From: CAVPUA01 sp963828015
GTDB lineage: Bacteria > Actinomycetota > Actinomycetes > Mycobacteriales > Jatrophihabitantaceae
NCBI GenBank assembly: GCA_963828015.1
Contig: CAWHCD010000004.1
Span: 620,001 to 684,000, forward strand
DNA length: 64,000 nt
Direction of reading: 5' to 3'
This document shows positions 22,708 to 31,748 of this stretch, piece after piece. Each line of letters starts with the position of its first letter. Position 1 is the stretch's first letter. A model generated the notes under the pieces. That model did not search any database, was not told where the DNA came from, and saw nothing but the letters and a program-made list of their open reading frames with translations. Made by a program: the position numbers and the translations under genes.

Positions 22708-24582
22708 GTGACATCCGCGCCCCCGCCCGCCAGCCCGGTGGCGCTCTACCGCAAGTACCGTTCGGCCACCTTCGCCGAGCTGATCGGGCAGGAGCACGTC
22801 ACCGCGCCGCTTTCGCAGGCGTTGACGAGCGGGCGGATCAACCACGCCTACCTGTTCTCCGGTCCGCGCGGCTGCGGCAAGACGTCCAGCGCGCGCATCC
22901 TGGCCCGCTCGCTGAACTGCGTCGAGGGGCCGACGGCCACGCCGTGCGGAGTGTGCGACTCGTGCCGCGAACTGGCCCCCAACGGGCCGGGCTCCATCGA
23001 CGTGATCGAGATCGACGCGGCCAGTCACGGCGGCGTGGACGACGCCCGCGACCTGCGCGAGCGGGCCTTCTTCGCCCCGGTCCGTGATCGGTACAAGGTC
23101 TACATCATCGACGAGGCCCACATGGTCACCACGCAGGGCTTCAACGCCCTGCTGAAGTTGGTCGAGGAACCACCGGACTTCCTGGTCTTCATCTTCGCCA
23201 CCACCGAGCCCGACAAGGTGCTGACGACGATCCGCTCGCGCACCCACCACTACCCGTTCCGGCTGATCGCGCCCAGCGTCATGCGCGCGCATCTGGAACG
23301 CATCTGCCTGGCCGAGGGGATCACGGTCGAGCCGGCCGTGTTGCCGCTAGTAGTGCGGGCCGGGGGTGGATCGGCCCGTGACTCCCTGTCGATCCTCGAC
23401 CAGCTACTGGCCGGCGCCGGCGCCGACGGGGTCACCTACGCCCGCGCCGTCGGGCTGCTGGGCGTCACCGACGAGACGCTGCTCGACGACATGATCGACG
23501 CCCTCGCCGTGGGCGACGCGACCGCGGTCTATTCGACCGTCGACCGCGTCGTCGAGGCCGGCCACGATCCGCGGCGTTTCGCCGTCGACCTCTTGGACCG
23601 CTTCCGCGACCTGATCGTCCTGGCCGCGGTTCCCGACGCGGCGCAGCGTTCGCTGATCGACGCACCGCAGGACACCCTCGAGCACATGGCTGATCAGGCC
23701 GCGCGCATCGGCGGGGCCACGTTGACCCGCTACGCCGAGATCGTCCACACCGCCTTGATCGAGATGCGGGGCACGACCTCGGCCCGCCTGGTGCTCGAGC
23801 TGCTGTGTGCGCGCATGCAGCTTCCCGACGCGGCCACCGACTCCGCCGCCCTGCTGCAGCGGATCGAGCGCCTCGAGCGTCGGCAGTCGATCAGCCAGGG
23901 TGAGGCAGAGCCGCCCGCGCCGTCAGTCGCCCCCGCGCCGGCGGTCGCGAAGGCGGCTCCGTCCGTGGTCCGACCCCCGGCGCCATCCCCGCCGGCGACT
24001 CCGACCCCGCCGGCGGCCCCGACCCCGCCCGCCCCCACTCCGGCGGCGGCGCCCGAACCCACTCCGCCGACCCCGGTCTCGCCCGCTTCCGGCGCGCTCG
24101 ACGCGACCGCCCTTCGCCGGGTCTGGGACGAGATCCTCGACAAGGTAAAGGCCCAGCCCGGTGGGCGCAGCGCCCGCGCCCTGCTCGACAACGCCCAGAT
24201 CGCACGGGTCGACGGTGACCGGCTCGTGCTCTCGATCCTGACGCCGCAGCTGGCCAAGATGCTGGCCGAGGCGCGCAACAGCGACCCGTTGAAATCCGCG
24301 CTCAACCAGGTCGTCGGCGGCACCTGGCAGGTCGACGTCGAGGTAGCCGCCACGTCCGCGCCGCCGCCGGTGACCGCAGACGTCGCCCCACCGCCCCCGC
24401 GCCCGGTAGTGCCGCCGCCCGCGCCGGCCCGGCCCGAACCAGAGCGCGAAGCGGCCCGTACCAAGCCCGATGCCGACCCGCGCGAGGACACCGATGAGGC
24501 CGCCCAAGTTCAGGTCGACCCCGAAGCCGAAGCGCTGGATCTGCTGCGCGCGACCTTCGGCGCGCAACCGATCACCGACTGA
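22708..24582 (+). CDS. dnaX: DNA polymerase III subunits gamma and tau
   Basis: 624 residues starting at GTG 22708. AAA+ clamp-loader ATPase: YRKYRSATFAELIGQEHV, Walker A GPRGCGKTSS (52-60), four zinc ligands Cys71/80/83/86, Walker B VYIIDEAHMVT, and SRTHHYPFRLI with sensor residues. After about residue 390 comes a long Pro/Ala-rich linker, then a tau-like C-terminal domain (RRVWDEILDKVKAQPGGRSARALLDNAQI). The protein loads the sliding clamp and links the core polymerases. It heads dnaX-ybaB-recR. Confidence 0.96.
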   Translation: MTSAPPPASPVALYRKYRSATFAELIGQEHVTAPLSQALTSGRINHAYLFSGPRGCGKTSSARILARSLNCVEGPTATPCGVCDSCRELAPNGPGSIDVIEIDAASHGGVDDARDLRERAFFAPVRDRYKVYIIDEAHMVTTQGFNALLKLVEEPPDFLVFIFATTEPDKVLTTIRSRTHHYPFRLIAPSVMRAHLERICLAEGITVEPAVLPLVVRAGGGSARDSLSILDQLLAGAGADGVTYARAVGLLGVTDETLLDDMIDALAVGDATAVYSTVDRVVEAGHDPRRFAVDLLDRFRDLIVLAAVPDAAQRSLIDAPQDTLEHMADQAARIGGATLTRYAEIVHTALIEMRGTTSARLVLELLCARMQLPDAATDSAALLQRIERLERRQSISQGEAEPPAPSVAPAPAVAKAAPSVVRPPAPSPPATPTPPAAPTPPAPTPAAAPEPTPPTPVSPASGALDATALRRVWDEILDKVKAQPGGRSARALLDNAQIARVDGDRLVLSILTPQLAKMLAEARNSDPLKSALNQVVGGTWQVDVEVAATSAPPPVTADVAPPPPRPVVPPPAPARPEPEREAARTKPDADPREDTDEAAQVQVDPEAEALDLLRATFGAQPITD

Positions 24583-24670
24583 CCCAAGGCAAATCCCGCT
24601 CGGACTGTCGCCCGGCCCGGTTACGCTGGCCTCCGGATCGAGCAACATCGACGAATACCAGGAGAAGATC

Positions 24671-25012
24671 ATGGCCGGGCGCGGTGGCGGGTACAGCGGT
24701 CAACAGCCGAACATGCAGCAGCTGATGAAGCAGGCCCAGAAGATGCAGCAGCAGCTCGCGGAGGCCCAGGCCGAGTTGGCTGAGGCCGAGGTGACCGGTA
24801 CGGCCGGCGGTGGCATGGTGACCGCCGTCCTCAACGGGGCCGGCGAGCTGCGCTCACTCACGATCGACCCCCGCGCGGTCGACCCCGACGACATCGAAAC
24901 GCTGCAGGATCTGGTCGTTGCGGCCGTCCGCGACGGCGCGCGGGCCGCCTCCGAACTCAGCGAGGCCACCATGGGGCCGCTCACCGGCGGCGCCGGCCTA
25001 CCCGGCTTCTGA
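24671..25012 (+). CDS. YbaB/EbfC family nucleoid-associated protein
   Basis: 113 residues. A Gly-rich start is followed by the coiled-coil MQQLMKQAQKMQQQLAEAQAELAEAEVTGTAGGGMVTAVLNGAGELRSLTIDPRAV and PDDIETLQDLVVAAVRDG. These small dimers bind DNA. ATG 24671 follows AGGAGAA. Fixed position between dnaX and recR is the widespread bacterial arrangement and suggests a link with replication or repair. Confidence 0.93.
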   Translation: MAGRGGGYSGQQPNMQQLMKQAQKMQQQLAEAQAELAEAEVTGTAGGGMVTAVLNGAGELRSLTIDPRAVDPDDIETLQDLVVAAVRDGARAASELSEATMGPLTGGAGLPGF

Positions 25013-25034
25013 GTCAGGCCTACTCATTACCGCC

Positions 25035-25631
25035 ATGTACGAGGGCGCCGTCCAGGACCTCATCGACGAGCTCGGCCGATTGCCCGGCGTGGGTCCCAAA
25101 GGCGCACAACGCATTGCCTTTCATCTGCTCGCGACCGAACCGGCGGACGTGGAGCGACTGGCCGCGATCCTGCTACGCGTCAAGGACGAGATCCGGTTCT
25201 GCCGCATCTGCGGCAACGTCAGCGAGGGCGACGAGTGCCGGATCTGCCTCGATCAGCGGCGCGACCCGTCGGTGATCTGCGTGGTCGAGGAACCCAAGGA
25301 CGTCGTTGCCGTCGAGCGGACGCGGGAGTTCCGCGGGCGCTATCACGTCCTGGGCGGTGCCATCAGCCCGATCGACGGCGTCGGCCCGGAAGACCTGCGC
25401 ATTCGTGAGCTGATGCTGCGCCTGGCCGACGGGGTCGTCACCGAGATCATCCTGGCCACCGATCCGAACCTCGAGGGCGAGGCGACCGCGACCTACCTGG
25501 CCCGCCTGATCCGGCCGATGGATGTCACCGTCAGCCGGCTGGCCAGCGGTTTGCCCGTCGGCGGTGATCTCGAGTACGCCGACGAGGTCACGCTGGGCCG
25601 GGCCTTCTCCGGCCGCCGCCGGGTGGAATAG
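25035..25631 (+). CDS. recR: Recombination protein RecR
   Basis: 198 residues, full length. Helix-hairpin-helix: LIDELGRLPGVGPKGAQRIAFHLL. Zinc finger: Cys56, Cys59, Cys68, Cys71 (FCRICGNVSEGDECRICLD). TOPRIM domain: VICVVEEPKDVVAVERT, YHVLGGAISPIDGVGPEDL, ILATDPNLEGEATATYLAR. RecR works with RecF/RecO to load RecA at gaps. The gene lies 22 bp after ybaB. Confidence 0.96.
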   Translation: MYEGAVQDLIDELGRLPGVGPKGAQRIAFHLLATEPADVERLAAILLRVKDEIRFCRICGNVSEGDECRICLDQRRDPSVICVVEEPKDVVAVERTREFRGRYHVLGGAISPIDGVGPEDLRIRELMLRLADGVVTEIILATDPNLEGEATATYLARLIRPMDVTVSRLASGLPVGGDLEYADEVTLGRAFSGRRRVE

Positions 25632-25634
25632 CGC

Positions 25635-26657
25635 GTGTCAGCCCCCGATCCGCCGGCGTGGTCAGCGCCGCCGCCGGGGTGGCCGGCCACCTTCGACTGG
25701 TCCACCGACTGGAGCGCCCCGCCCTCACCACCGCGAAGACGTCGGCGAGGTCGGCTGTTCGGCCTGGCGCTCGCTGTAGCCGTGATCGCGCTGGTGGGCG
25801 GGTCGGTGGTCGCCCTGACGGGCTACCTCACCGTGGACGGCCCGAGTGCGGTCGTCACGAAGTACTTCGCCGCGCTCAGCCGCGGCGACGCGCAGACCGC
25901 GCTGGGCTACGGCCCCGCGCCGGCCGGGGATCGGTCGTGGCTCACCGCCCAGGTACTGCGCGACCAGCGCTCGGGCGGTGCGATCACTGCCATCTCGGCC
26001 GGTGCGCCCGTGGCCGGCGCGGTGCCGGTCACCTATCAGCTGGCCGGCGTGCGCGTTACCGACACCGTCCCGGTCGTTCAACGCAACGGGCGTTGGCAGC
26101 TGGTCGCCAGTGCGGTACCGACGACGGTCACGATCGCCCAGGCCGCACATCGGGCGACGTTTGCCGGCGCCGCGGTCCCGACCGCTCGGGTGCTGTTGTT
26201 CGCCGGCCCGCTGCCGGTCCAGTTCGATGCGGCGGCCCTGCGCGTCCAGCCCGGCTCTGGGGTCGTCCGCTTCGCCGGCGGCGGCGGCACCAAGGCCGCG
26301 GTCGAGATCACCGCGTCGGGGCGGGCGACGATCAGCACCGCGGTGAACGCCGCCCTCGTGGCCTGCCTCACCGATGCGGTGCCGGTGGCCACCTGTCCAT
26401 TGCCCGCCGGTCCGGGCATCCGGGCCATCCCGCAGAGCCTGCACGGGCAGCTGACCGGGACGCCGACGGTTGACCTCTCCGTTGCCGCCCAGGCCGACGG
26501 CAAGATCATGATCACCGGCCAGGCGGAGTTGAAGGCGACGTACAAGGGCCTGGACTACGAGAATCAGCCGGTCAGTCGATCCAGCCCGGCCGAGATCACC
26601 TTCCTCGCGCACTGCTACGCCACCGATCCCACGAAGATCATCTGGGACGTCTCGTGA
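25635..26657 (+). CDS. Membrane-anchored hypothetical protein paired with mycosin-like protease
   Basis: 340 residues: a Pro/Trp-rich cytosolic N-terminus (about 1-35), an Arg-rich stop (PPRRRRRGR), one membrane helix at about 41-63, and an extracellular part. The region after the helix (VVTKYFAALSRGDAQTALGYGPAP) resembles NTF2-like stress domains with the familiar growing-polypeptide look; a beta-rich remainder follows. I do not recognise a family. It starts three bases after recR and its stop overlaps the GTG of the protease (GTGA at 26654), so the two are probably made together. Confidence 0.7.
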   Translation: MSAPDPPAWSAPPPGWPATFDWSTDWSAPPSPPRRRRRGRLFGLALAVAVIALVGGSVVALTGYLTVDGPSAVVTKYFAALSRGDAQTALGYGPAPAGDRSWLTAQVLRDQRSGGAITAISAGAPVAGAVPVTYQLAGVRVTDTVPVVQRNGRWQLVASAVPTTVTIAQAAHRATFAGAAVPTARVLLFAGPLPVQFDAAALRVQPGSGVVRFAGGGGTKAAVEITASGRATISTAVNAALVACLTDAVPVATCPLPAGPGIRAIPQSLHGQLTGTPTVDLSVAAQADGKIMITGQAELKATYKGLDYENQPVSRSSPAEITFLAHCYATDPTKIIWDVS

Positions 26658-27931
26658 GGCGCCCGCTGGTCGTGCTGGCGGTGGTGGCACTGGTGCTCGC
26701 GACGACCACGCCGGCGTGGGCCGCGCCGGGCCCGTCCGGCTCGCCGGAATGGTGGTTCGACAGCTGGGGCGTTCCGGCGCTGTGGGCGCAGGGGGCCGAC
26801 GGCCGGGGCATCACCATCGCCGAGATCGACAGCGGCGTCGCCCCCCTGCCCCAGTTCGCCGGAAAGCTGTTGGCCGGCACCAACTACGGCGCAGCGGGGG
26901 GTAACGGGCAGACCGATCACGAGATCGACCAGTTCGGCCACGGCACGGCGATGGCCTCGATCATGGTGGCCGCCCCGGGCCCGTTCGGCGTGGAGGGAAC
27001 CGCACCCGGCGCGACGGTGTTGCCGATCGCGATTCCACTCGCCGGCACCGACGACGCCAGCAACAACGACCACCTTGACGAGGCGATCCGCTACGCCGCC
27101 GACCACGGCGCGCAGATCATCAACATGTCGATCGGCGAGGACCGCCAGCCCGCGACCGATCCGGTGGCCTGCGACGTCCAGGAACAGGCGGCGGTGACGT
27201 ACGCGGTGAGCAAGGGCCTGATCCTGGTGGCCGCCAGTGGCAACGACGGGCTGACCGGAAACTCGGCCGCGGACCCTGGCGTGTGCCTGGGCGTCCTTGC
27301 CGTCGGAGCGGTGGACTCCACCGACACGATCGCCGACTTCTCCTCCCGGCACGAGTACACCGATCTGGTCGCGCCCGGTGTCAACGTGCCGTCGCTGGGT
27401 CGCATCGTCGGCCACGCCTACAGCGGTGACGGCACCAGCCAGGCCGCCGCGCTGACGTCGGCCGCGATCGCCCTGGTCTGGTCGAAGTACCCGCAGCTGT
27501 CGAACGCGCAGGTGCTGCAGCGCGTCTTCGCCTCGCTGGATCATCCCCGTTCACCACGCGACCCGGCCTACGGCTACGGCCAGATCAACCCCCAACGGGC
27601 AATCGCCACCACCCCGCCGGCCACCGCGACCGAGCCGGTGATCTCGGCCGTCGCGCCGTTCGTCGCCCAGCAGGCCGCCGTCGCCAGCGCCGCCGCCACC
27701 CCGGCGCTACCGACGACGCACCCCGCCGCCGGCCCCCCGGGACACTACGTCGCCGGGGCGCCGGCCAGCCGGATCACGACCCGCGTGACCCTAGGCGCTG
27801 TTGTGGCCCTGCTCGGTCTGCTCGCGCTGATCGGGTTGACGATCAGCCGGGCCCGGCGGCGTTCGCGAGATCGTTCGGCGGTATCAACTCTCGCGGCTGA
27901 ACCGATTCAGCGCGCTGATGACGGCCCGTAA
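26654..27931 (+). CDS. Mycosin-like S8 (subtilisin) serine protease
   Basis: 425 residues: signal peptide (RRPLVVLAVVALVLATTTPAWA, cleavage about residue 23), S8 catalytic domain and C-terminal anchor helix at about 377-399 with a basic cytosolic tail. The triad is visible: Asp59 (IAEIDSGV), His96 (QFGHGTAMASI), Ser262 (GDGTSQAAALTSA), with oxyanion Asn197 (AASGND). Signal peptide plus catalytic domain plus C-terminal membrane anchor is the layout of mycosins, the ESX type VII secretion proteases. No ESX genes are near, so the membrane protein overlapping upstream may be its partner. The 3' end overlaps leuA by 48 bp. Confidence 0.85.
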   Translation: MRRPLVVLAVVALVLATTTPAWAAPGPSGSPEWWFDSWGVPALWAQGADGRGITIAEIDSGVAPLPQFAGKLLAGTNYGAAGGNGQTDHEIDQFGHGTAMASIMVAAPGPFGVEGTAPGATVLPIAIPLAGTDDASNNDHLDEAIRYAADHGAQIINMSIGEDRQPATDPVACDVQEQAAVTYAVSKGLILVAASGNDGLTGNSAADPGVCLGVLAVGAVDSTDTIADFSSRHEYTDLVAPGVNVPSLGRIVGHAYSGDGTSQAAALTSAAIALVWSKYPQLSNAQVLQRVFASLDHPRSPRDPAYGYGQINPQRAIATTPPATATEPVISAVAPFVAQQAAVASAAATPALPTTHPAAGPPGHYVAGAPASRITTRVTLGAVVALLGLLALIGLTISRARRRSRDRSAVSTLAAEPIQRADDGP

Positions 27932-29608
27932 TGAAGCCTGGACGATTGACTCGCTGATGCCGACGCCCCAGAGAACGCGGTCACCGATCTCGATCTCGAG
28001 GTAGCTGGCCGCCTCGGCATCGCGTCCGGCGCTCAGCGCGTGCTCGGCGTAGTCCAGCACCCGGACGTTGAGCCCGCCGAAACCCATGTCGACGGAGGAC
28101 AACGCTGAGCAGAACGAGGCGATCGGGCCATTGCCCACACCGGTGAGTTCATGCACCTGGCCGAAAGCCCGCACGCTAGTCGCAATGCGGTCGATGTCGT
28201 CGTCGGTGGTCGAACTGAAGCGCAGCAGCTCGAACGCCCCGGTCGTCAGGTATTCGTCGTGGAAGATCGACCACATCTGCGCGGCGTCGACCTCGCCACC
28301 CTCACCATCGGTATGGCGCTGGATGACCTGGCTGAACTCGATCTGCAGGCGGCGGGGCAGGTCGAGCTTGTGCTCGCTCTTCATGATGTAGGCGACACCG
28401 CCCTTGCCCGACTGCGAGTTCACGCGGATCACGGCCTCGTAGGAGCGTCCGACGTCCTTGGGATCGATCGGCAGGTACGGGATGCTCCACGGCATCTCGC
28501 GCACCGGGAGTCCCGCGTCCTTGGCGCTGCGCTCGAGGGCGTCGAACCCCTTCTTGATCGCGTCCTGGTGCGAACCGGAGAAGGACGTGTAGACCAGATC
28601 GCCGACGTAGGGGTGCCGCTCGTGCACGCCGATGCGGTTGCAGTACTCGACCGTGCGGCGAATCCCGTCCAGGTCGCTGAAGTCGATCTGCGGGTCGATC
28701 CCCTGGCTGAACAGGTTCAGTCCCAGGATCACCAGATCGACGTTGCCCGAGCGCTCGCCGTTTCCGAGCAGGCAGCCCTCGACCCGGTCGACGCCGGCCA
28801 GCAGCGCCAGTTCGGAATCGGCCACCGCCGTGCCGCGGTCGTTGTGGGTGTGCACGCTGAGCGCGATGAACTCACGACGCGACAGATTGCGCGACATCCA
28901 TTCGATCTGGTCGGCGTAGACGTTGGGGGTCGAGCGTTCGACCGTGCAGGGCAGGTTCAGCACGATCTCGCGGTCGGCGTCAGGCTGCCACACGTCCATG
29001 ACGGCCTCGCAGATCTCCAGGGAGAAGTCGAGCTCGGTGTCCATGAAGATCTCGGGGGAGTACTCGAGCCCGAACTCGGTGCCGCTCAGGTAGTACTCGG
29101 CGTTCTTCATGATCGCCCGCACGCCGTCGACGGCCACCGCCTTGCACTCCTCGCGACCGTCGCCGCCGAAGCCGAAGACGGTCTTGCGGAACACCGGTGC
29201 CGCCGCGTTGTACATGTGCACCGTCGCGTTCTTGGCCCCGATCAGGGACTGCACGGTGCGTTCGATGAGTTCCTCGCGGGCCTGGGTCAGCACCGAGATC
29301 GTCACGTCATCGGGAACGCGTCCGGACTCGATCAGCTCGCGCACGAAGTCGAAGTCGGTCTGGCTGGCGGCCGGGAACCCGACCTCGATCTCCTTGTAAC
29401 CCATCCGGACGACGAGGTCGAACATCGACCGCTTGCGGGCTACGTTCATCGGGTCGATCAGAGCCTGGTTGCCGTCGCGCAGGTCGGTCGAGAGCCACCG
29501 GGGCGCCTTGGTGATCGTCTTGTTGGGCCACTGCCGATCCGGCAGGTCGATCGGGGGGAACGCGCGATAGCGGTGACACGGCATCGCTGAGGGCTGCTGC
29601 TTGTTCAT
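27884..29608 (-). CDS. leuA: 2-isopropylmalate synthase
   Basis: 574 residues, the long actinobacterial LeuA. It has RWLSTDLRDGNQALIDPM (about 39-54), EVGFPAASQTDFDFVREL, ALSVHTHNDRGTAVADSELALLAGVDRVEGCLLGNGERSGNVDLV with metal-binding His residues, and a C-terminal LeuA regulatory domain where leucine feedback acts. It condenses acetyl-CoA with 2-oxoisovalerate in leucine synthesis. ATG 29608 follows a 140-nt leader that encodes a Leu-containing peptide and alternative hairpins (see 29698-29751). Confidence 0.96.
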   Translation of the reverse strand: MNKQQPSAMPCHRYRAFPPIDLPDRQWPNKTITKAPRWLSTDLRDGNQALIDPMNVARKRSMFDLVVRMGYKEIEVGFPAASQTDFDFVRELIESGRVPDDVTISVLTQAREELIERTVQSLIGAKNATVHMYNAAAPVFRKTVFGFGGDGREECKAVAVDGVRAIMKNAEYYLSGTEFGLEYSPEIFMDTELDFSLEICEAVMDVWQPDADREIVLNLPCTVERSTPNVYADQIEWMSRNLSRREFIALSVHTHNDRGTAVADSELALLAGVDRVEGCLLGNGERSGNVDLVILGLNLFSQGIDPQIDFSDLDGIRRTVEYCNRIGVHERHPYVGDLVYTSFSGSHQDAIKKGFDALERSAKDAGLPVREMPWSIPYLPIDPKDVGRSYEAVIRVNSQSGKGGVAYIMKSEHKLDLPRRLQIEFSQVIQRHTDGEGGEVDAAQMWSIFHDEYLTTGAFELLRFSSTTDDDIDRIATSVRAFGQVHELTGVGNGPIASFCSALSSVDMGFGGLNVRVLDYAEHALSAGRDAEAASYLEIEIGDRVLWGVGISESIVQASLRAVISALNRFSRES

Positions 29609-29667
29609 GTGTGCTGCTCCATGCTGGTCGAGGATCCGTTTGAGGGAGGTCGGCACAGCAGAACGGC

Positions 29668-29725
29668 CCGCGGCGAGGGGCCGACCGGCTCCGGTGGTTA
29701 CCGGTTGCCGTAAGCCTCGCCGCGG
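29668..29725 (-). promoter_or_regulatory. leuA leader attenuator pairing
   Basis: CCTCGCCGCGG (29715-29725, within the leader peptide codons) is fully complementary to CCGCGGCGAGG (29668-29678, downstream). Ribosome position on the Leu codons would decide whether this 11-bp pairing forms. A third element with CCGG repeats lies between them. The mechanism is inferred from the arrangement. Confidence 0.55.
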
Positions 29726-29751
29726 CCGCGAAGAAGCAGCACGCGAATCAT
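29698..29751 (-). CDS. leuL: leuA leader peptide
   Basis: ATG 29751 to TAA 29698-29700 encodes 17 residues, MIRVLLLRGRGEAYGNR, with three consecutive leucine codons (CTG CTT CTT). Short Leu-rich peptides ahead of leuA are known transcription attenuation leaders in actinobacteria; slow translation at low leucinyl-tRNA should favour leuA expression. Confidence 0.65.
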   Translation of the reverse strand: MIRVLLLRGRGEAYGNR

Positions 29752-29779
29752 GGTCCCGACAGCTTAGCTCACCCGCACC

Positions 29780-30442
29780 TCAGTCGAGCCGTGGTGCATC
29801 TTGGTCGCTGGAACGCCCAGGCCGCACCACCGCCGCTCGGCCACCGGCCGCGTAGGGCGCCTTGGCCCGGATATCGGCCATGGCCCGACGAGTGAGCGCG
29901 ATCGCCGACTCGCCCTCCGGCCCGGCCTCGGGCCGGAAGAACTCGATCCGGATCTTGGGCCGTTTCGGGAAGCGGACGATGTCCACCGCGCCGGTGAGGG
30001 CAACGCACACGAGCGTGGCCTGCGGGACGGCCAGGGCCAGTCGTCCCGCCCCGCTCAGGGGCCGCAGCGGCTGACCGCGCGAGACCGTGCCCTCCGGAAA
30101 GACCCCGATGCAGTCCCCGGCCTGCAAGCGCTGGACCGCGGCCGACATGGCCTGCAGGTCGCCACGCCCCCGATCGATCGGGATCTGCCCCATGTGATCG
30201 AAGATCCAGGCCAGCGGGCGGTACTTCCACAGAGAGGACTTGGCCAGCGCACATACCTGGCGGTCGGGCATGGCCGCGACGCCGATGACGACCGGATCCC
30301 ACATGCTGTCGTGGTTGCCGAACAGCAACAGCGGCCCGGAGCGCGGCAGCACGTCGTGCCCGACGACCTCCAAACGGCCCCACCAACGGACGATCGGAGT
30401 GGCGCCGGCCATGACGGCGCGGTAGGTCAGCGAGATGCTCAC
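29780..30442 (-). CDS. 1-acyl-sn-glycerol-3-phosphate acyltransferase (PlsC-like)
   Basis: 220 residues starting at GTG 30442. The HX4D catalytic motif is NHDSMWD (His44, Asp49), with IPIDRGRGDLQAM and FPEGTVSRG (115-119) following, as in PlsC-type acyltransferases that make phosphatidic acid or acylate related lipids. No predicted long transmembrane helix beyond the hydrophobic VVIGVAAM stretch. It is divergent from mshA with about 45 bp between starts. Confidence 0.88.
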   Translation of the reverse strand: MSISLTYRAVMAGATPIVRWWGRLEVVGHDVLPRSGPLLLFGNHDSMWDPVVIGVAAMPDRQVCALAKSSLWKYRPLAWIFDHMGQIPIDRGRGDLQAMSAAVQRLQAGDCIGVFPEGTVSRGQPLRPLSGAGRLALAVPQATLVCVALTGAVDIVRFPKRPKIRIEFFRPEAGPEGESAIALTRRAMADIRAKAPYAAGGRAAVVRPGRSSDQDAPRLD

Positions 30443-30487
30443 TGGCACATCATCGTGGATCGCCGGGCGATCGGGCAGGATGGGGGG

Positions 30488-31748
30488 ATGCCCTTGACGG
30501 AGTCGCCGCGTCGGGTCGCCATGTTGTCGGTGCACACGTCACCGCTCGACCCGCCCGGTGGTGGCGACGCGGGTGGGATGAACGTGTACATCGTCGAGAC
30601 CGCCAAGCGGCTGGCCGACGCCGGGGTCGCCGTCGAGATCTTCACCCGAGCCACCTCCAGCGAGCTGGCCGCGACCGTTGAGATGTACCCGGGCGTGCTC
30701 GTCCGCAACGTCAGCGCCGGACCGTTCGAGGGCCTGGGCAAGGCCGATCTGCCGGCCCAGTTGTGCGCCTTCACCGCGGCGGTGCTGCGAGCCGAGGCGT
30801 TCCACGAGCCGGGCTGGTACGACGTCATCCACTCCCACTACTGGCTCTCCGGACAGGTCGGCTGGCTGGCCCGCGATCGCTGGGGCGTGCCGCTCGTGCA
30901 TTCCGCGCACACGCTCGGCAAGGTCAAGAACGCGGCGCTGGCCGAAGGAGACACCCCCGAACCGCTCTCGCGCATCGTCGGGGAAGAACAGGTGGTCGCC
31001 GAGGCCGACCGGCTGATCGCCTCGACCTCCGATGAGGTGCACGAGCTGATCGAGCACTACGGCGCCGACCCGGCGCGCATCGATGCCGTTCCCCCGGGGG
31101 TCGACCTCGAGCTGTTCACGCCGGGCTCCGGTGCCGCCGTACGCCGCGACCTGGGCATCGGCGACGACGAGGCTGATGCTGCTGTTCGTCGGGCGCATCC
31201 AGGCGCTCAAGGCCCCTGACGTGTTGCTGCGCGCCGCGGCGCTGCTGCCGCACAAGGCCCACGTCGTGGTCGTCGGTGCACCGAGCGGCAGCGGACTGGC
31301 CGAGCCGAAGTGGCTCGAGCAGCTGGCGTGGGATCTGGGTCTGGGCGGGCGGGCCCACTTCATCGCGCCGATCGGCCGGGCCGCGCTGGTCGACTACTAC
31401 CGCGCCGCCGATCTGACCGTGGTGCCGAGCTACAGCGAATCCTTCGGCCTGGTCGCGCTGGAATCGCAGTCGTGCGGCACGCCGGTGGTGGCGGCGGCCG
31501 TCGGTGGCCTACCGACCGCGGTCGGCCCGGCCGGCGTGCTGGTCGGCAGCCATGACCCGATCGACTGGGCCGTCGCGCTGGGGGGCCTGTTGGACGCCCC
31601 GAGCGCGGCGGCAGGCCCTGGCCGAGTGGCCCGCACGCACGCCAGCGAGTTCTCATGGGAACGCACGACGGGTGGCCTGCTCCGGTCCTACTCCAACGCG
31701 CTCGAGTCGATGGTGGCCGGTCCGGCGGCCCTGCGGCGGGCCCAGTGA
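30488..31748 (+). CDS. mshA: D-inositol-3-phosphate glycosyltransferase MshA (frameshifted near 31175)
   Basis: First step of mycothiol synthesis: GlcNAc transfer from UDP-GlcNAc to inositol-3-phosphate. The first part reads RRVAMLSVHTSPLDPPGGGDAGGMNVYIVETAKRLA, VIHSHYWLSGQVGWLA, and HTLGKVKN, which is MshA-specific. At about 31171-31176 (DLGIGDDE) homologous reading moves one frame forward, implying one extra base. It continues MLLFVGRIQALKAPDVLLRAA, SYSESFGLVALESQSCGTPVVAAAVGG and ends ALRRAQ at 31748. Literal translation stops at 31219. An indel in the sequence or a true loss of function are both possible. Confidence 0.85.

Noticed and set aside
31165..31180. Programmed +1 frameshifting in mshA
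   Set aside because: No stimulatory site or slippery stop is visible, and similar breaks occur in several unrelated genes, so an indel is more likely.
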